Assembly: GCA_002692855.1 (NCBI GenBank)
Contig: NZMJ01000012.1
Span: forward strand, 1-64,000
Direction: 5' to 3'
From: Maricaulis sp.
Lineage (GTDB): Bacteria; Pseudomonadota; Alphaproteobacteria; Caulobacterales; Maricaulaceae
Length of the DNA stretch: 64,000 nucleotides
A model generated the notes under the pieces. That model ran no database searches and had not been told where the DNA came from. It saw nothing but the letters and a program-made list of their open reading frames with translations. The position numbers and the translations under genes were made by a program. Positions 39,048-47,566 of the stretch are shown here, one piece after another. The stretch's first letter is position 1, and each line of letters starts with the position of its first letter.

Positions 39048-39278
39048 TCAGGTGTCTTCGGCGTGCTCGGCGGCATCCTGGTTTGCGGCCTGCCGGTCGA
39101 GCGTTGCTTCGATTTCGCGGATCAGGCGCGAGCGTTCGCCATCAGGCCCGTCCGCCTCGGCTTCTTCAGCGGAAAGGATGGTCAGCGCTTCCTTCAGTCT
39201 TTCCTCCCGCTGACCGGCGGAATAGCCGCTATCGGCGAGGATTTGCTGGATTTCCTGGCGGCTGACCTGCGCGGGCAT
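39048..39278 (-). CDS. Small charged helical protein
   Basis: A 76-residue hydrophilic protein rich in Glu, Ala and Arg (SRQEIQQILADSGYSAGQREERL ...) with a predicted helical, possibly coiled-coil character. It lies 47 bases upstream of sodC on the same strand. No family recognised. Coding looks likely from codon pattern and position, but not certain. Confidence 0.55.
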   Translation of the reverse strand: MPAQVSRQEIQQILADSGYSAGQREERLKEALTILSAEEAEADGPDGERSRLIREIEATLDRQAANQDAAEHAEDT

Positions 39279-39441
39279 GAAGAACCTCGATGGTGACGGG
39301 ACCGGGAAGGAAACGCCTGCCCGGCGCGACTCGTTCCGCCGCGCTCAGGTGGAGACGCCGGGCCGGAACGCGAATTTCCTTCACGGCTCGTGCCGGGCGT
39401 GACTAGAGTGAAGTCGTCCCAGTCCAAGGAGAGGCCTCGTG

Positions 39442-39999
39442 ATGCGCGCCCTTGTAACCGCACTTGCAGTATTGATTCTGTCAGCCTGCGGGCAGGGGCA
39501 ACCGGCCCCCGAAGGCGGCGCGCTGGTGACGGTAATGGGCGAGGTCAGCGAGACCGACCGCGGCGCGTCCGCCAGCGCCACCGAACCGCTTTTCGCGGCC
39601 TACGATATCAGCTTTCGCGATGCCCGCGCCTTCACGCTGGCGGACCTGCAATCCCTGCCAGCACACTCCGTCGAGGTGAGGTTTCCGCTGGGCGGGGAGG
39701 CGCATGAGTTTCGCGGGCCGCTTTTGCGCGATGTCCTTGGCGCGGCAAGCGCATCGGGATCACGCGTCACCATCACCGCCCTGGACGGCTACCGGCGCAC
39801 CATTCCGGCGGCGCGCCTGGCCGACCACGACGTCATCCTAGCCCTGTCGATGGATGGTGAAGCGCTGGGTATCGGTGGTTACGGCCCGGCCATGATCGTC
39901 TGGCCGCGCGACAGTGACACTGCGCTGCGCGGCCAGGACGATTCGGACTGGGTGTGGGGCGTGTTCGCGATCCGCTCCCACAATGGTCAGGGCCGCTAG
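39442..39999 (+). CDS. Lipoprotein with molybdopterin-oxidoreductase-like domain
   Basis: A 185-residue protein with a lipoprotein signal (MRALVTALAVLILSAC). The mature part resembles the small molybdopterin-binding-domain family: a LADLQSLPAHSVEVRF segment, EFRGPLLRDVLGAA, DHDVILALSMDGEAL and a WPRD tail. The Moco-coordinating Cys of true sulfite oxidases is not evident, so it may be a cofactor-free relative. AAGGAG lies 10 bases before ATG 39442; GTG 39439 is also possible. Stop shares CTAG with the convergent peptidase gene. Confidence 0.75.
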   Translation: MRALVTALAVLILSACGQGQPAPEGGALVTVMGEVSETDRGASASATEPLFAAYDISFRDARAFTLADLQSLPAHSVEVRFPLGGEAHEFRGPLLRDVLGAASASGSRVTITALDGYRRTIPAARLADHDVILALSMDGEALGIGGYGPAMIVWPRDSDTALRGQDDSDWVWGVFAIRSHNGQGR

Positions 40000-41288
40000 T
40001 CGCTGCGAGGCGACACGCTGTCAGGCTGTTCAAGCGATTGCAGGGTCATCGAGACGGCCCGTCCATTCTCAACGCTGAATCCGACCCGGACCGTATCCAG
40101 CCCCTCCAGCATGAAGCGGTCAGACCCGAGCGGGATCATCCGGCGCGCAGGCGTTTCTGCACGCTGATACATCAGCTCCCCGTCCTCCAGCCAGACCCGG
40201 CGCGGCCCGTAGGCGCCGGCATAGATTTCGGGGGCATCCAGCATCACGGGTGCTTGACGGGCCGCGATGGCTTCGCGCGACCATTCCAGCCCCTGGCGCT
40301 GGGCCGCATCGGTGGCTGTTTCAAGGATCGCGGCATAGGCCAGGGCCAGGGCCGCATCGAGCGCGGCATCGGCTGTAGTCTCCACATCGGGGATCACACC
40401 CGTGCCTTCCCAGTTCGTGCCCGTGATCGGGTTGCGGGCCGATCCGGTCGAGACGAAAATCTCCAGCCCGTGCGGCAACGGGAAAAACCCGCCCGGATTG
40501 CCTGCGCCATAGGTGGTCTCACCGACAATTGTCGCGCGTTCCATAGCCTGGAGGTGGTAGGGGAAGGCTTCGCCGGCCGAGCCCGTTCGCCCGCTCGTCA
40601 ACACGTAAAGCGGCACGTCGGGGCGGGATTCGCCCGGCAGCCATGCCAGCGCCTGAAGCTCGGACGGATAGTCGCGCGCGCTGGAAACGAAGGTGTTGAT
40701 GATGGTCTCCTCGCGCGGATCGAGGAAATGGCTGATCAGGAACTGGACCATGGACGGCGCCCCGCCCCGGTTCTGGCGCATGTCGAAAATCACCGCATCG
40801 GTGTTTTCCACAAAATTCAGCGCCGCCAGAGCGGTGTCGCCGCCCAGCTGGGTGGGGGCAAACTCGCGCATGTCGATATAGCCGACATTGCCGGGCAGGA
40901 TCGAGACTTCCTGGAAGCCGTAATTGGTACGGGCCATCGCTGCGAGCCAGGCCCGCTCCCCCGCTTCGTCCGGTCCTGATTCTCCGCGCGGAGCGCCCGG
41001 TGGGGCCCGGCGCACGGCAAAGTGATTGTCATGAACATGCAGGCGGTCGCGAAGCGCGTCGGCCAGCGTTTCCGCCGTATCGGCGTCTGAAAACGCTCCG
41101 GATTGCCAGGCTTCGCGCAGCTCGGCTGCGATGGCGGCACCGCGCTCGGAATCGTAGAAATTCTCCTCCACCGCCGCGGCGGCGGCGGCCACGACAGCGT
41201 CGCGCTGACTGGCGTTCAGCTCTTGTGCAATCGCCGGAGCGCCGAGCGCCAGGACAAGGGCAAAACCGCCTGCAATGATGGATTTCAT
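39996..41288 (-). CDS. Exported S41-family peptidase
   Basis: A 430-residue protein with a Sec signal (MKSIIAGGFALVLALGAPAIAQ). The S41 peptidase fold shows GNVGYIDMREF, FDMRQNRGG and the nucleophile motif TSGRTGSAGEAF (Ser in GSAGE), then GETTYGAGN. The N-terminal part resembles retinol-binding-protein-like S41 members rather than PDZ-containing CtpA. Substrate unknown. It is divergent from the AGCS symporter gene. Confidence 0.88.
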   Translation of the reverse strand: MKSIIAGGFALVLALGAPAIAQELNASQRDAVVAAAAAAVEENFYDSERGAAIAAELREAWQSGAFSDADTAETLADALRDRLHVHDNHFAVRRAPPGAPRGESGPDEAGERAWLAAMARTNYGFQEVSILPGNVGYIDMREFAPTQLGGDTALAALNFVENTDAVIFDMRQNRGGAPSMVQFLISHFLDPREETIINTFVSSARDYPSELQALAWLPGESRPDVPLYVLTSGRTGSAGEAFPYHLQAMERATIVGETTYGAGNPGGFFPLPHGLEIFVSTGSARNPITGTNWEGTGVIPDVETTADAALDAALALAYAAILETATDAAQRQGLEWSREAIAARQAPVMLDAPEIYAGAYGPRRVWLEDGELMYQRAETPARRMIPLGSDRFMLEGLDTVRVGFSVENGRAVSMTLQSLEQPDSVSPRSD

Positions 41289-41451
41289 GGTGGAACTCCC
41301 CGCTTCGTTTCGCCGGGATGTTTAGCGGTTTGCGCCGGTGCGCACCCGTTACAACCTCGTCAGTCAACGGACATCTCCCGGCAAAAAAACCCATTGCGTC
41401 ACGGTGCGAGCCTTCTAGGCTGCGCGCCGACGTGGACACTCGGGGAGAACC

Positions 41452-42990
41452 ATGGACGGATTTTTTGACGCTGCGACCACTTTCAGCGACTTCTTGTGGG
41501 GCGGCACTTGGGGCGATCAGCGCATCCTGCCGGTCGGCATCATCACGATCGCGCTGCTGGGCACCGGTCTATATTTCATGATCATGCTGGGTTTCCGGCC
41601 GCTGAAGCGGCTGTTCCCGGCCACGGCCGAACTCTTCGGCTCGGGCCGCAAGGGCACAGGCGAGGGCGAGATCACGCCCTGGAATGCGCTTTCAACGGCC
41701 CTGTCCGGACAGGTCGGGACCGGCAATCTTGCCGGCGTCGCGACGGCCATCGCGCTGGGCGGACCCGGTGCCATCTTCTGGATGTGGGTCACGGCAATCT
41801 TCGGCATGGCGGCGGCCTTCGCCGAATCCAGCCTCGCCGTCCGCTACCGCGAGAAACACCCCGACGGCCACTTCCACGGCGGTCCGATGTATTACATCAA
41901 GAATGGCCTCGGTAAGGGCTGGGGCTGGCTCGCCATCCTCTTCTGCCTCGGCACGCTTCTTTCCGCAGTGGTCACCGGCGGCGCATTGCAGGCCAACTCG
42001 GTGACGCAATCGGCGGTCGAAGCGGCGACGACGCTCGGGGTCGACCTTCCGAACTGGGCCGTCGGCGCCTTCCTCGCGGCCCTGGTCTTCATCGTGATCA
42101 TTGGCGGCATCAAGTCGATCGGCAAAGTGGCCGGCAATCTCGTTCCGCTGATGGCAGGCGCTTACCTGCTCGCCGCGCTCTACGTCCTGATCACGCATGC
42201 CGACCATATCCCGGGCGCCTTCGCCCAGATCTTCGGTCATGCCTTCGGGTTCCGTGAGGCAGTGGGCGGTGTCGCCGGTTACGGTGTGCTCGCCGCGGTT
42301 CGCGCCGGTGTCGCTCGTGGCCTGTTCTCGAACGAGGCCGGTCAGGGTTCCGCTCCGATCGCGCATGCTGCGGCCCAGACCAAGAACCCGGTCAAGCAGG
42401 GCGAATTCGCCATGCTCGGCGTGTTTATCGACACGATGATCATCTGCACCATGACGGCGCTGGTCATCCTGGTTGTCGAAGGGGCCTATCCGTCTGACGG
42501 CGGTGTGGTTCCCTACGCCTGGATGTCGACCGAGCTCGAAGCCTCGGCCATCACCACGGCAGCCTTTTCGACCGGCATGCTGGGCGGGGCCTGGGTCATC
42601 CTGGCGGCACAGGGCCTGTTCGCCTTTACCACCATCATTGGCTGGTCCTACTACGCCGAACAATCGGTGACCTATCTGGTTGGCGACTGGGCCGCGCGCC
42701 CCTTCCGCTTCTTCTGGGTGGCCATCGCCTTCATCGGAACATTGATCGTCAATGTCGACGGCCTCTGGCGGTTTGGCGACATCGCCAATGCGTCGATGTT
42801 GCTGCCGAACGTTGTGGCTCTGATCATGCTCTCGGGCGTGGTGATTGCGATGACGAAACGCTTCGACAAGACCGGCGAATTGCCGCCCAACTGGGCCGGT
42901 GATCACTGGGGCAGCGAGCCGCCTGCCCCCGGTCTGCCCGATCCCTCCGATCCGGAGGATCCGACCTACACCCCGCCGCCGAACAACTAG
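41452..42990 (+). CDS. Alanine/glycine:cation symporter (AGCS family)
   Basis: A 512-residue sodium-coupled amino acid carrier with about 10-11 membrane helices. Family motifs are visible: ALSGQVGTGNLAGVATAIALGGPGAIFWMWVTA, GGPMYYI, LFSNEAGQGSAPIAHAAA and a GWSYYAEQ segment. The last 45 residues are polar and Pro-rich. ATG 41452 is preceded by GGGGAG. A strong terminator follows. Confidence 0.95.
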   Translation: MDGFFDAATTFSDFLWGGTWGDQRILPVGIITIALLGTGLYFMIMLGFRPLKRLFPATAELFGSGRKGTGEGEITPWNALSTALSGQVGTGNLAGVATAIALGGPGAIFWMWVTAIFGMAAAFAESSLAVRYREKHPDGHFHGGPMYYIKNGLGKGWGWLAILFCLGTLLSAVVTGGALQANSVTQSAVEAATTLGVDLPNWAVGAFLAALVFIVIIGGIKSIGKVAGNLVPLMAGAYLLAALYVLITHADHIPGAFAQIFGHAFGFREAVGGVAGYGVLAAVRAGVARGLFSNEAGQGSAPIAHAAAQTKNPVKQGEFAMLGVFIDTMIICTMTALVILVVEGAYPSDGGVVPYAWMSTELEASAITTAAFSTGMLGGAWVILAAQGLFAFTTIIGWSYYAEQSVTYLVGDWAARPFRFFWVAIAFIGTLIVNVDGLWRFGDIANASMLLPNVVALIMLSGVVIAMTKRFDKTGELPPNWAGDHWGSEPPAPGLPDPSDPEDPTYTPPPNN

Positions 42991-43008
42991 GCGGGTGTGA
43001 CGCAAGCG

Positions 43009-43040
43009 AAAGCCCCGGTGGAAACACCGGGGCTTTTTCT
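43009..43040 (+). terminator. Rho-independent terminator of the AGCS gene
   Basis: A perfect 12-bp stem AAAGCCCCGGTG (43009-43020) / CACCGGGGCTTT (43025-43036) with a GAAA tetraloop is followed by a T run on the plus strand. It also overlaps the stop of the convergent DUF3445 gene, for which it may act in the other direction. Confidence 0.92.
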
Positions 43041-43857
43041 ATGCCATGGCCTTCAGGGCCGCCTCGACCGGGGCCGAAAACTGTCCCCAGCGCTTGTAGG
43101 CGAGCGCATCCGCGCCCGCGGCGCGCCAGTTCCTGGCAAAGGCCTCGCGGTCGGCAGGATCGGCCAGCGCCTCGGCGAGCGGATCAAGGCAGATGCGGAT
43201 GCAGAACAGCACCGCACCGGTCTCCTCCAGCCGCACCAGGGTCTGGCGCTCGACGCGCAGGTAAAGCTGCCGGGCCGCGTCTTCCGGCGACTGGGTGTCC
43301 AATTGCTCGCGCATCGCCGAGCCGTGCGGCCACCAGCGCTCATGTCCGATCTGGACCGTCCAGTTGAATCGCTCGAACACGCCGCCGGCGGGCATCCGGT
43401 CGAACACTTTCGCGATCTTCGTGGCCAGCCCCGGAACCCCGCCCGGAACCGGGGTGTGGAGGGCGAACAACTCGCGGTCAAAACTGTCCTCGAGCGAGAA
43501 AAAGGTCGGCTGCGCCAGCAGCAGCGCGGTCGCGGTCCACCCAGCCTCAAGCTGTTGCATCACGACGAGGTCGTCGCTGACCAGCCGCCCGGCCCGGATC
43601 AGGTCGGGCTCATCGCGCCGGGGCGCCTGCTGCCCGGTTGCCTCACAGACCCGCATCAGGGCCTCGGCCTCTGCTGCGGCGGCATCGGGACGGCCCCGGT
43701 AATACTTGTCCGGGTCTGCATCCAGCCGCCTGTTCTTCTCCGGCAGCCAGCCGGCTTCGGGGTCCGGTGACAGCCACAGCCCGGGCTCGATCTGCCCCAG
43801 CGCCACCTGGAAACGCGGCGGGCCATGATGGAAGGGTTTGTAGGGTGGCCGGCTCAT
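43039..43857 (-). CDS. DUF3445 / heme-dependent oxidative N-demethylase family protein
   Basis: A 272-residue protein matching the DUF3445 family: PRFQVALGQIEPGLWLSPD, FFSLEDSFDRELFALHTPVPG, ERFNWTVQ and LYLRVERQTLVRLEETGAVLFCIRI. Characterised relatives are heme enzymes that oxidatively demethylate amines, so a heme oxidase role is likely but substrate is unknown. The start overlaps the VanZ-like stop (ATGA), so the two are co-translated. Confidence 0.85.
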   Translation of the reverse strand: MSRPPYKPFHHGPPRFQVALGQIEPGLWLSPDPEAGWLPEKNRRLDADPDKYYRGRPDAAAAEAEALMRVCEATGQQAPRRDEPDLIRAGRLVSDDLVVMQQLEAGWTATALLLAQPTFFSLEDSFDRELFALHTPVPGGVPGLATKIAKVFDRMPAGGVFERFNWTVQIGHERWWPHGSAMREQLDTQSPEDAARQLYLRVERQTLVRLEETGAVLFCIRICLDPLAEALADPADREAFARNWRAAGADALAYKRWGQFSAPVEAALKAMA

Positions 43858-44246
43858 GTCCGGCGCACCCGGACCCAGAGCCAGGCCGACGCCAGACCCA
43901 TGACGATCCCGACCGCGTCAGCGCCCAGGTCGGCCAGCGATGTCTCGCGCCCCAGAATGGGCGAGCCCTGCACGATCTCGATGAAGGCGCCATGTGCCAT
44001 CAGCACGAGGACCAGCAACCAGATCCGCAGCCCGGGCCAGCCCAGACGTGCCAGCCCGGCAAGCGCGGCGAAGGCGGCGATATGCTTCAGCTTGTCGGCG
44101 CCCAGCAGCACGGGCGGCATCGCTGGTCCCGGTGTCAGCGCCAGGAGGGTGACAACCACAAAAGTCAGCCAGAACAGGGCACGGATCGCTTGCCGCCTCC
44201 ACCCGCCCTGCCTAGTTTGCGCGTCAGCCTGAACGGGATTCGACAT
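43854..44246 (-). CDS. VanZ-like membrane protein
   Basis: A 130-residue protein with three or four membrane helices ([51 protein letters not shown]) and the VanZ-family DKLKHIAAF and [15 protein letters not shown] motifs. Function is unknown outside the teicoplanin gene of that name. ATG 44246 shares the palindrome CATG with the divergent bioB start. It is co-translated with the DUF3445 gene. Confidence 0.8.
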   Translation of the reverse strand: MSNPVQADAQTRQGGWRRQAIRALFWLTFVVVTLLALTPGPAMPPVLLGADKLKHIAAFAALAGLARLGWPGLRIWLLVLVLMAHGAFIEIVQGSPILGRETSLADLGADAVGIVMGLASAWLWVRVRRT

Positions 44247-45222
44247 GCCTCTGGACCTTCTCGACATTGATCGCCTGGCCGCGCCGCGCTCTGACTGGAC
44301 CCGCGCCGAGGCCGAGGCCGTGTATCGCGCGCCGTTCAACGACCTGATTTTCTCCGCGCAGAGTGTGCATCGGCGCAACCATGACGCCAATGCCGTTCAA
44401 AAGTCGCAGCTGCTTTCGATCAAGACCGGCGGATGCGCCGAGGATTGCGGCTATTGCAGCCAGTCAGCCTTCCACAAGACCGGGGTGAAGGCATCGAAGC
44501 TGATGCCGCTCGACGCCGTGATGGAAGCCGCAGAGCGCGCCAAAGCCGGCGGGGCCACGCGCTTCTGCATGGGGGCCGCCTGGCGCGACCTCAAACCGCG
44601 CGACGAGAAGGCCGTGTGCGACATGATCGAAGGCGTCAAAAGCCTCGGCATGGAGACCTGTGTCACGCTTGGCATGCTGAAGGACGGGCAGGCACAGACG
44701 CTGAAAGACGCCGGGCTCGATTATTACAACCACAATCTCGATACCAGCCGCGAATACTACCAATCCGTGATCACGACCCGGACCTATGAGGACCGGATCG
44801 ACACGCTGGCGAAGGTGCGCGAAGCGGGCATTTCGGTGTGCTGCGGCGGAATTATCGGTATGGGCGAAAGCGAGGACGACCGCATCGGTCTGTTGATGGA
44901 ACTCGCCAATCTCGACCCGCATCCCGAGAGCGTTCCGGTCAATCACCTGGTTCCGGTGGGCGGCACCCCGCTGGCGCATGCCGAGCCGCTGGACGGTGTC
45001 GACTTCGTCCGCGCGATTGCGGCGGCACGCCTGATGATGCCCAGATCCACCGTGCGCCTGTCGGCGGGCCGGGAGGGCATGAGCCGCGAATTGCAGGCGC
45101 TGTGCTTCCTGGCGGGGGCGGGCTCGATCTTCGTGGGCGAAGAATTGCTGACCACGCCCAATCCGGACGTCAGCGCCGATACCAACATGTTCGGCGCGCT
45201 GGGTCTGACGGCGGCGGAGTAA
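44245..45222 (+). CDS. bioB: Biotin synthase
   Basis: A 325-residue radical-SAM enzyme inserting sulfur into dethiobiotin. The 4Fe-4S motif is [13 protein letters not shown] (about residues 62-74), and the 2Fe-2S ligands lie in [14 protein letters not shown] and [11 protein letters not shown]. No other bio gene is in the window, so bioB is detached from the pathway cluster. The ATG overlaps the divergent VanZ-like start by three bases, so the ribosome site (GGGA, 44235-44238) lies in the opposite gene. Confidence 0.96.
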   Translation: MPLDLLDIDRLAAPRSDWTRAEAEAVYRAPFNDLIFSAQSVHRRNHDANAVQKSQLLSIKTGGCAEDCGYCSQSAFHKTGVKASKLMPLDAVMEAAERAKAGGATRFCMGAAWRDLKPRDEKAVCDMIEGVKSLGMETCVTLGMLKDGQAQTLKDAGLDYYNHNLDTSREYYQSVITTRTYEDRIDTLAKVREAGISVCCGGIIGMGESEDDRIGLLMELANLDPHPESVPVNHLVPVGGTPLAHAEPLDGVDFVRAIAAARLMMPRSTVRLSAGREGMSRELQALCFLAGAGSIFVGEELLTTPNPDVSADTNMFGALGLTAAE

Positions 45223-45235
45223 TCGCAAATCATTT

Positions 45236-45346
45236 CCTCCCCCGTTCACGGGGGAGGGGGACCACGAAGTGGTGGAGGAGGGAAATGCCCCCCTCGCCCC
45301 GGATCAAGTCCGGGGCATTCACCCCGCAAGCGGGAGGAGAAATAGG
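45236..45346. repeat. Compound GC-rich palindromic repeat after bioB
   Basis: The core stem CCTCCCCCGT / ACGGGGGAGG (45236-45257) matches the copies near trpB. It is followed by ACCAC-GAA-GTGGT, then CCCCGG-ATCAAGT-CCGGGG (45297-45315) and a further CCCGC/GCGGG hairpin. It fills the convergent gap between bioB and the next gene and may act as a terminator. Confidence 0.7.
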
Positions 45347-45357
45347 GGCCTGGAAAC

Positions 45358-45630
45358 CTAAGCCACACCGATCCGGGGCGGGCCGCCTTCGGAGGCTTCG
45401 GAGGGTCCGAATGCCCGGTCGAGGAGCGTAGTCGAGTTTTGCGCCAGCTCGATCGCGGCCGTGAGGTGTTCGAGCACCTTCACATTGTTTGCCAGCACAT
45501 GCAGGGCTTCAGGCCGATGATCTTCGGCGATCTTCGTGCAGCGTTTGAGAACGTCGGCGCGCAGGTCCAGCAGGATGTCTTCCAGCTTGCTGCCACCGGG
45601 ATTCGTGTCGGAAACCAGAAAACGTGTCAT
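45358..45630 (-). CDS. Small protein of unknown function
   Basis: A 90-residue soluble helical protein (LEDILLDLRADVLKRCTKIAEDHRPEALHVLANNVKVLEHLTAAIELAQ...). ATG 45630 follows GGGAGGA at good spacing, which supports it as a real gene. It stands alone between the bioB repeat and phhB. No family recognised. Confidence 0.7.
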   Translation of the reverse strand: MTRFLVSDTNPGGSKLEDILLDLRADVLKRCTKIAEDHRPEALHVLANNVKVLEHLTAAIELAQNSTTLLDRAFGPSEASEGGPPRIGVA

Positions 45631-45722
45631 GGCATCCTCCCTTCCATTCAGGGCCGGGAGACTGGCAGACACGCGTTAATTTTCACCTGATGGCTTGCCC
45701 GCAGCGGCGCCAGCCACCAGCT

Positions 45723-45734
45723 TGATTGCAATCA
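45723..45734. promoter_or_regulatory. Perfect 12-bp palindrome upstream of phhB
   Basis: TGATTGCAATCA lies 20 bases before the phhB ATG. A perfect, AT-rich palindrome in this GC-rich DNA could be an operator, but no cognate regulator is nearby. Seen directly; function is a guess. Confidence 0.3.
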
Positions 45735-45754
45735 CGGTAAAGGAAACGAATATC

Positions 45755-46033
45755 ATGACCGACCGCATCGGAGCTGCCGCCGCCCTGGGTGACCTTGAAG
45801 GCTGGACCGCCGTCGAGGGCCGGGACGCCATCCGCAAGATCTATGAATTTGCCGATTTCAACACCGCCTGGGGCTTCATGGCGCGCGTCGCGCTCAAAGC
45901 TGAGCAGATGGATCACCATCCCGAATGGTTCAATGTTTACAACAAGGTTGATGTGACGCTCTCGACGCATGACGCGGACGGCGTGACCGAAAAGGACGTC
46001 GCCCTGGCGCGCTTCATGGATCAGGCGGCCTAG
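45755..46033 (+). CDS. phhB: 4a-hydroxytetrahydrobiopterin dehydratase (pterin-4a-carbinolamine dehydratase)
   Basis: A 92-residue enzyme that dehydrates the pterin carbinolamine formed by aromatic amino acid hydroxylases. The signature [17 protein letters not shown] holds both catalytic His. AAAGGA precedes ATG 45755. No phenylalanine hydroxylase gene is in the window, so it may serve Moco or pterin metabolism instead. The stop shares CTAG with holA. Confidence 0.93.
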   Translation: MTDRIGAAAALGDLEGWTAVEGRDAIRKIYEFADFNTAWGFMARVALKAEQMDHHPEWFNVYNKVDVTLSTHDADGVTEKDVALARFMDQAA

Positions 46034-47064
46034 CGGCGGCGCGATGCCCTCAGCGCCAGCTTCAGGATCAGGTCGCCGACCAGGCTTTCTGCGGGGCTTC
46101 CGGTCGACTTGACCGCCCGCTCGGTGTCGAGCGCCGCCTCGCGCGCCGCGTCGAACCCCGCCCCCCGCCAGATCTCGACATGACGGCCGAACATCGCTTG
46201 TGAGGGACCAAAGCGCGGTGCGCCAAATCGCTGCGCCGCCGCCGGTCCGCCGCCGGCATGGGCTTCCCCGATCAGGTCGAGCCGCCGCTGGATCGCGCGC
46301 AAAATGCCCACAGGATTGTCTCCGGCAGCCAGCAGCCGCGCATAGACCCGGTCCGCTGTGGCGACATCGCCTGCGAGCGCCGGCTCGACCAGGCGGTCCA
46401 TCGCGTCCTCGCCGCCGGACGACGTGCAGTCGCGGATATCCTCGACCGTCACCACGTCCTCGCCTTCCGCACGATGACCGCGCGGCCCCTTGTAGAGAAT
46501 GAGTTTCTCGATCTCGGAGCGTGCCAGTCCCCGGTCGCCTTCCAGCTGCGGCACCAACAAGGCGCGGGCCTCGGCGTCGAGCGACAGACCCTCTTCGGCC
46601 AGCGCGTCATTGACCAGCGTCGCCAGGTCAGCGGCCGAGTCCGCAAAGCAGGGTATGGTGATCGCTATGCCGCTGGCCTCGACGGCCTTGCGCAGGGCGT
46701 CTCCGCCCTTCAGGTCTCCGGCCTCGATGACCAGGCGGGCCTCGGCCTGATACTCGCCCTTTTCGAGGTCCTTCAGATAGGTCGCGGCCGGGGCGCTGCC
46801 ATTGGTCAGGCGCAGTTCGACCAGCCGGTCCCCGCCCATCAGCGACATCGCCGCCATGGCGTCGGCCAGGCTGGCCGGATCGGCCTTAATGTCGTCTTCG
46901 GTCAGGCGGGTGACGGCAAAGTCGTCCTCGGCCGGTAGCAGCTTCTTGGCAAGCTGCGCCGCGCGCTCGCGGACCAGGCCGCGGTCCGGCCCGTAGATCA
47001 GCCAGGCCCGGAAATCGCCCGGCCGGGCGATGGCGCCTGCGGCTTCGCGGGCGCTCGCCTTCAT
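46030..47064 (-). CDS. holA: DNA polymerase III subunit delta
   Basis: HolA is the clamp-loader wrench that opens the beta clamp. The 344-residue protein starts [12 protein letters not shown] and has the [12 protein letters not shown] segment (replacing the P-loop) and the [13 protein letters not shown] and [10 protein letters not shown] motifs of the delta family. Its ATG directly follows the lptE stop. The leuS-lptE-holA order is conserved across proteobacteria. Confidence 0.93.
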   Translation of the reverse strand: MKASAREAAGAIARPGDFRAWLIYGPDRGLVRERAAQLAKKLLPAEDDFAVTRLTEDDIKADPASLADAMAAMSLMGGDRLVELRLTNGSAPAATYLKDLEKGEYQAEARLVIEAGDLKGGDALRKAVEASGIAITIPCFADSAADLATLVNDALAEEGLSLDAEARALLVPQLEGDRGLARSEIEKLILYKGPRGHRAEGEDVVTVEDIRDCTSSGGEDAMDRLVEPALAGDVATADRVYARLLAAGDNPVGILRAIQRRLDLIGEAHAGGGPAAAQRFGAPRFGPSQAMFGRHVEIWRGAGFDAAREAALDTERAVKSTGSPAESLVGDLILKLALRASRRR

Positions 47065-47562
47065 CTATCGGCCTTCGGCGGTCCGCAGGAAGCGAGCGAC
47101 CTGGAGCGTGATCCGGTTCGCCGCCGAGCGGGCAGCAAGCTCTTCGCCTTCGCGCTGGCTGGTGATGGCCGCATAGGGTTGCAGCGGGATGTTGTACGTG
47201 CCCGCCCCCGATGCCGACCCGTCGAAGACCGGATCCGGATTGCCGGTTTCGAAAATCCGGAAGCTGACCGTCAGCAGGAGATCGTAACGCGTGGCAATCC
47301 CGTCCGCGCCAATGCCCGACCCGGTGCGGCGAACCTCCGCCGGTTCAAGAACCAGGCGATACCGGCCGCCGCTCCGGCTGAAACTGTCACGCAATTCGTC
47401 GCGCAGCAGGTAGTCGATCCGCTCGTCGCCGAGTTGTTCGAGCGAGATTCCGTCCAGTCGGACGCCGCTGGGACCACCGCCATAGAGCGGCTGGAAACCG
47501 CACCCCGAGAGGATCAGTGCGCAGCCCGACAGGGTTGCGGCAATCAGTGTCCGGCGATCCAT
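47065..47562 (-). CDS. lptE: LPS-assembly lipoprotein LptE
   Basis: LptE plugs the LptD barrel during lipopolysaccharide insertion in the outer membrane. The 165-residue protein has a lipoprotein signal (MDRRTLIAATLSGCALILSGC) followed by the family GFQPLYGG motif. ATG 47562 lies 4 bases after the leuS stop; the ribosome site GGGGTAGGA sits in the leuS tail. The stop touches the holA start, so the three genes form one transcript. Confidence 0.92.
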   Translation of the reverse strand: MDRRTLIAATLSGCALILSGCGFQPLYGGGPSGVRLDGISLEQLGDERIDYLLRDELRDSFSRSGGRYRLVLEPAEVRRTGSGIGADGIATRYDLLLTVSFRIFETGNPDPVFDGSASGAGTYNIPLQPYAAITSQREGEELAARSAANRITLQVARFLRTAEGR

Positions 47563-47566
47563 AATC

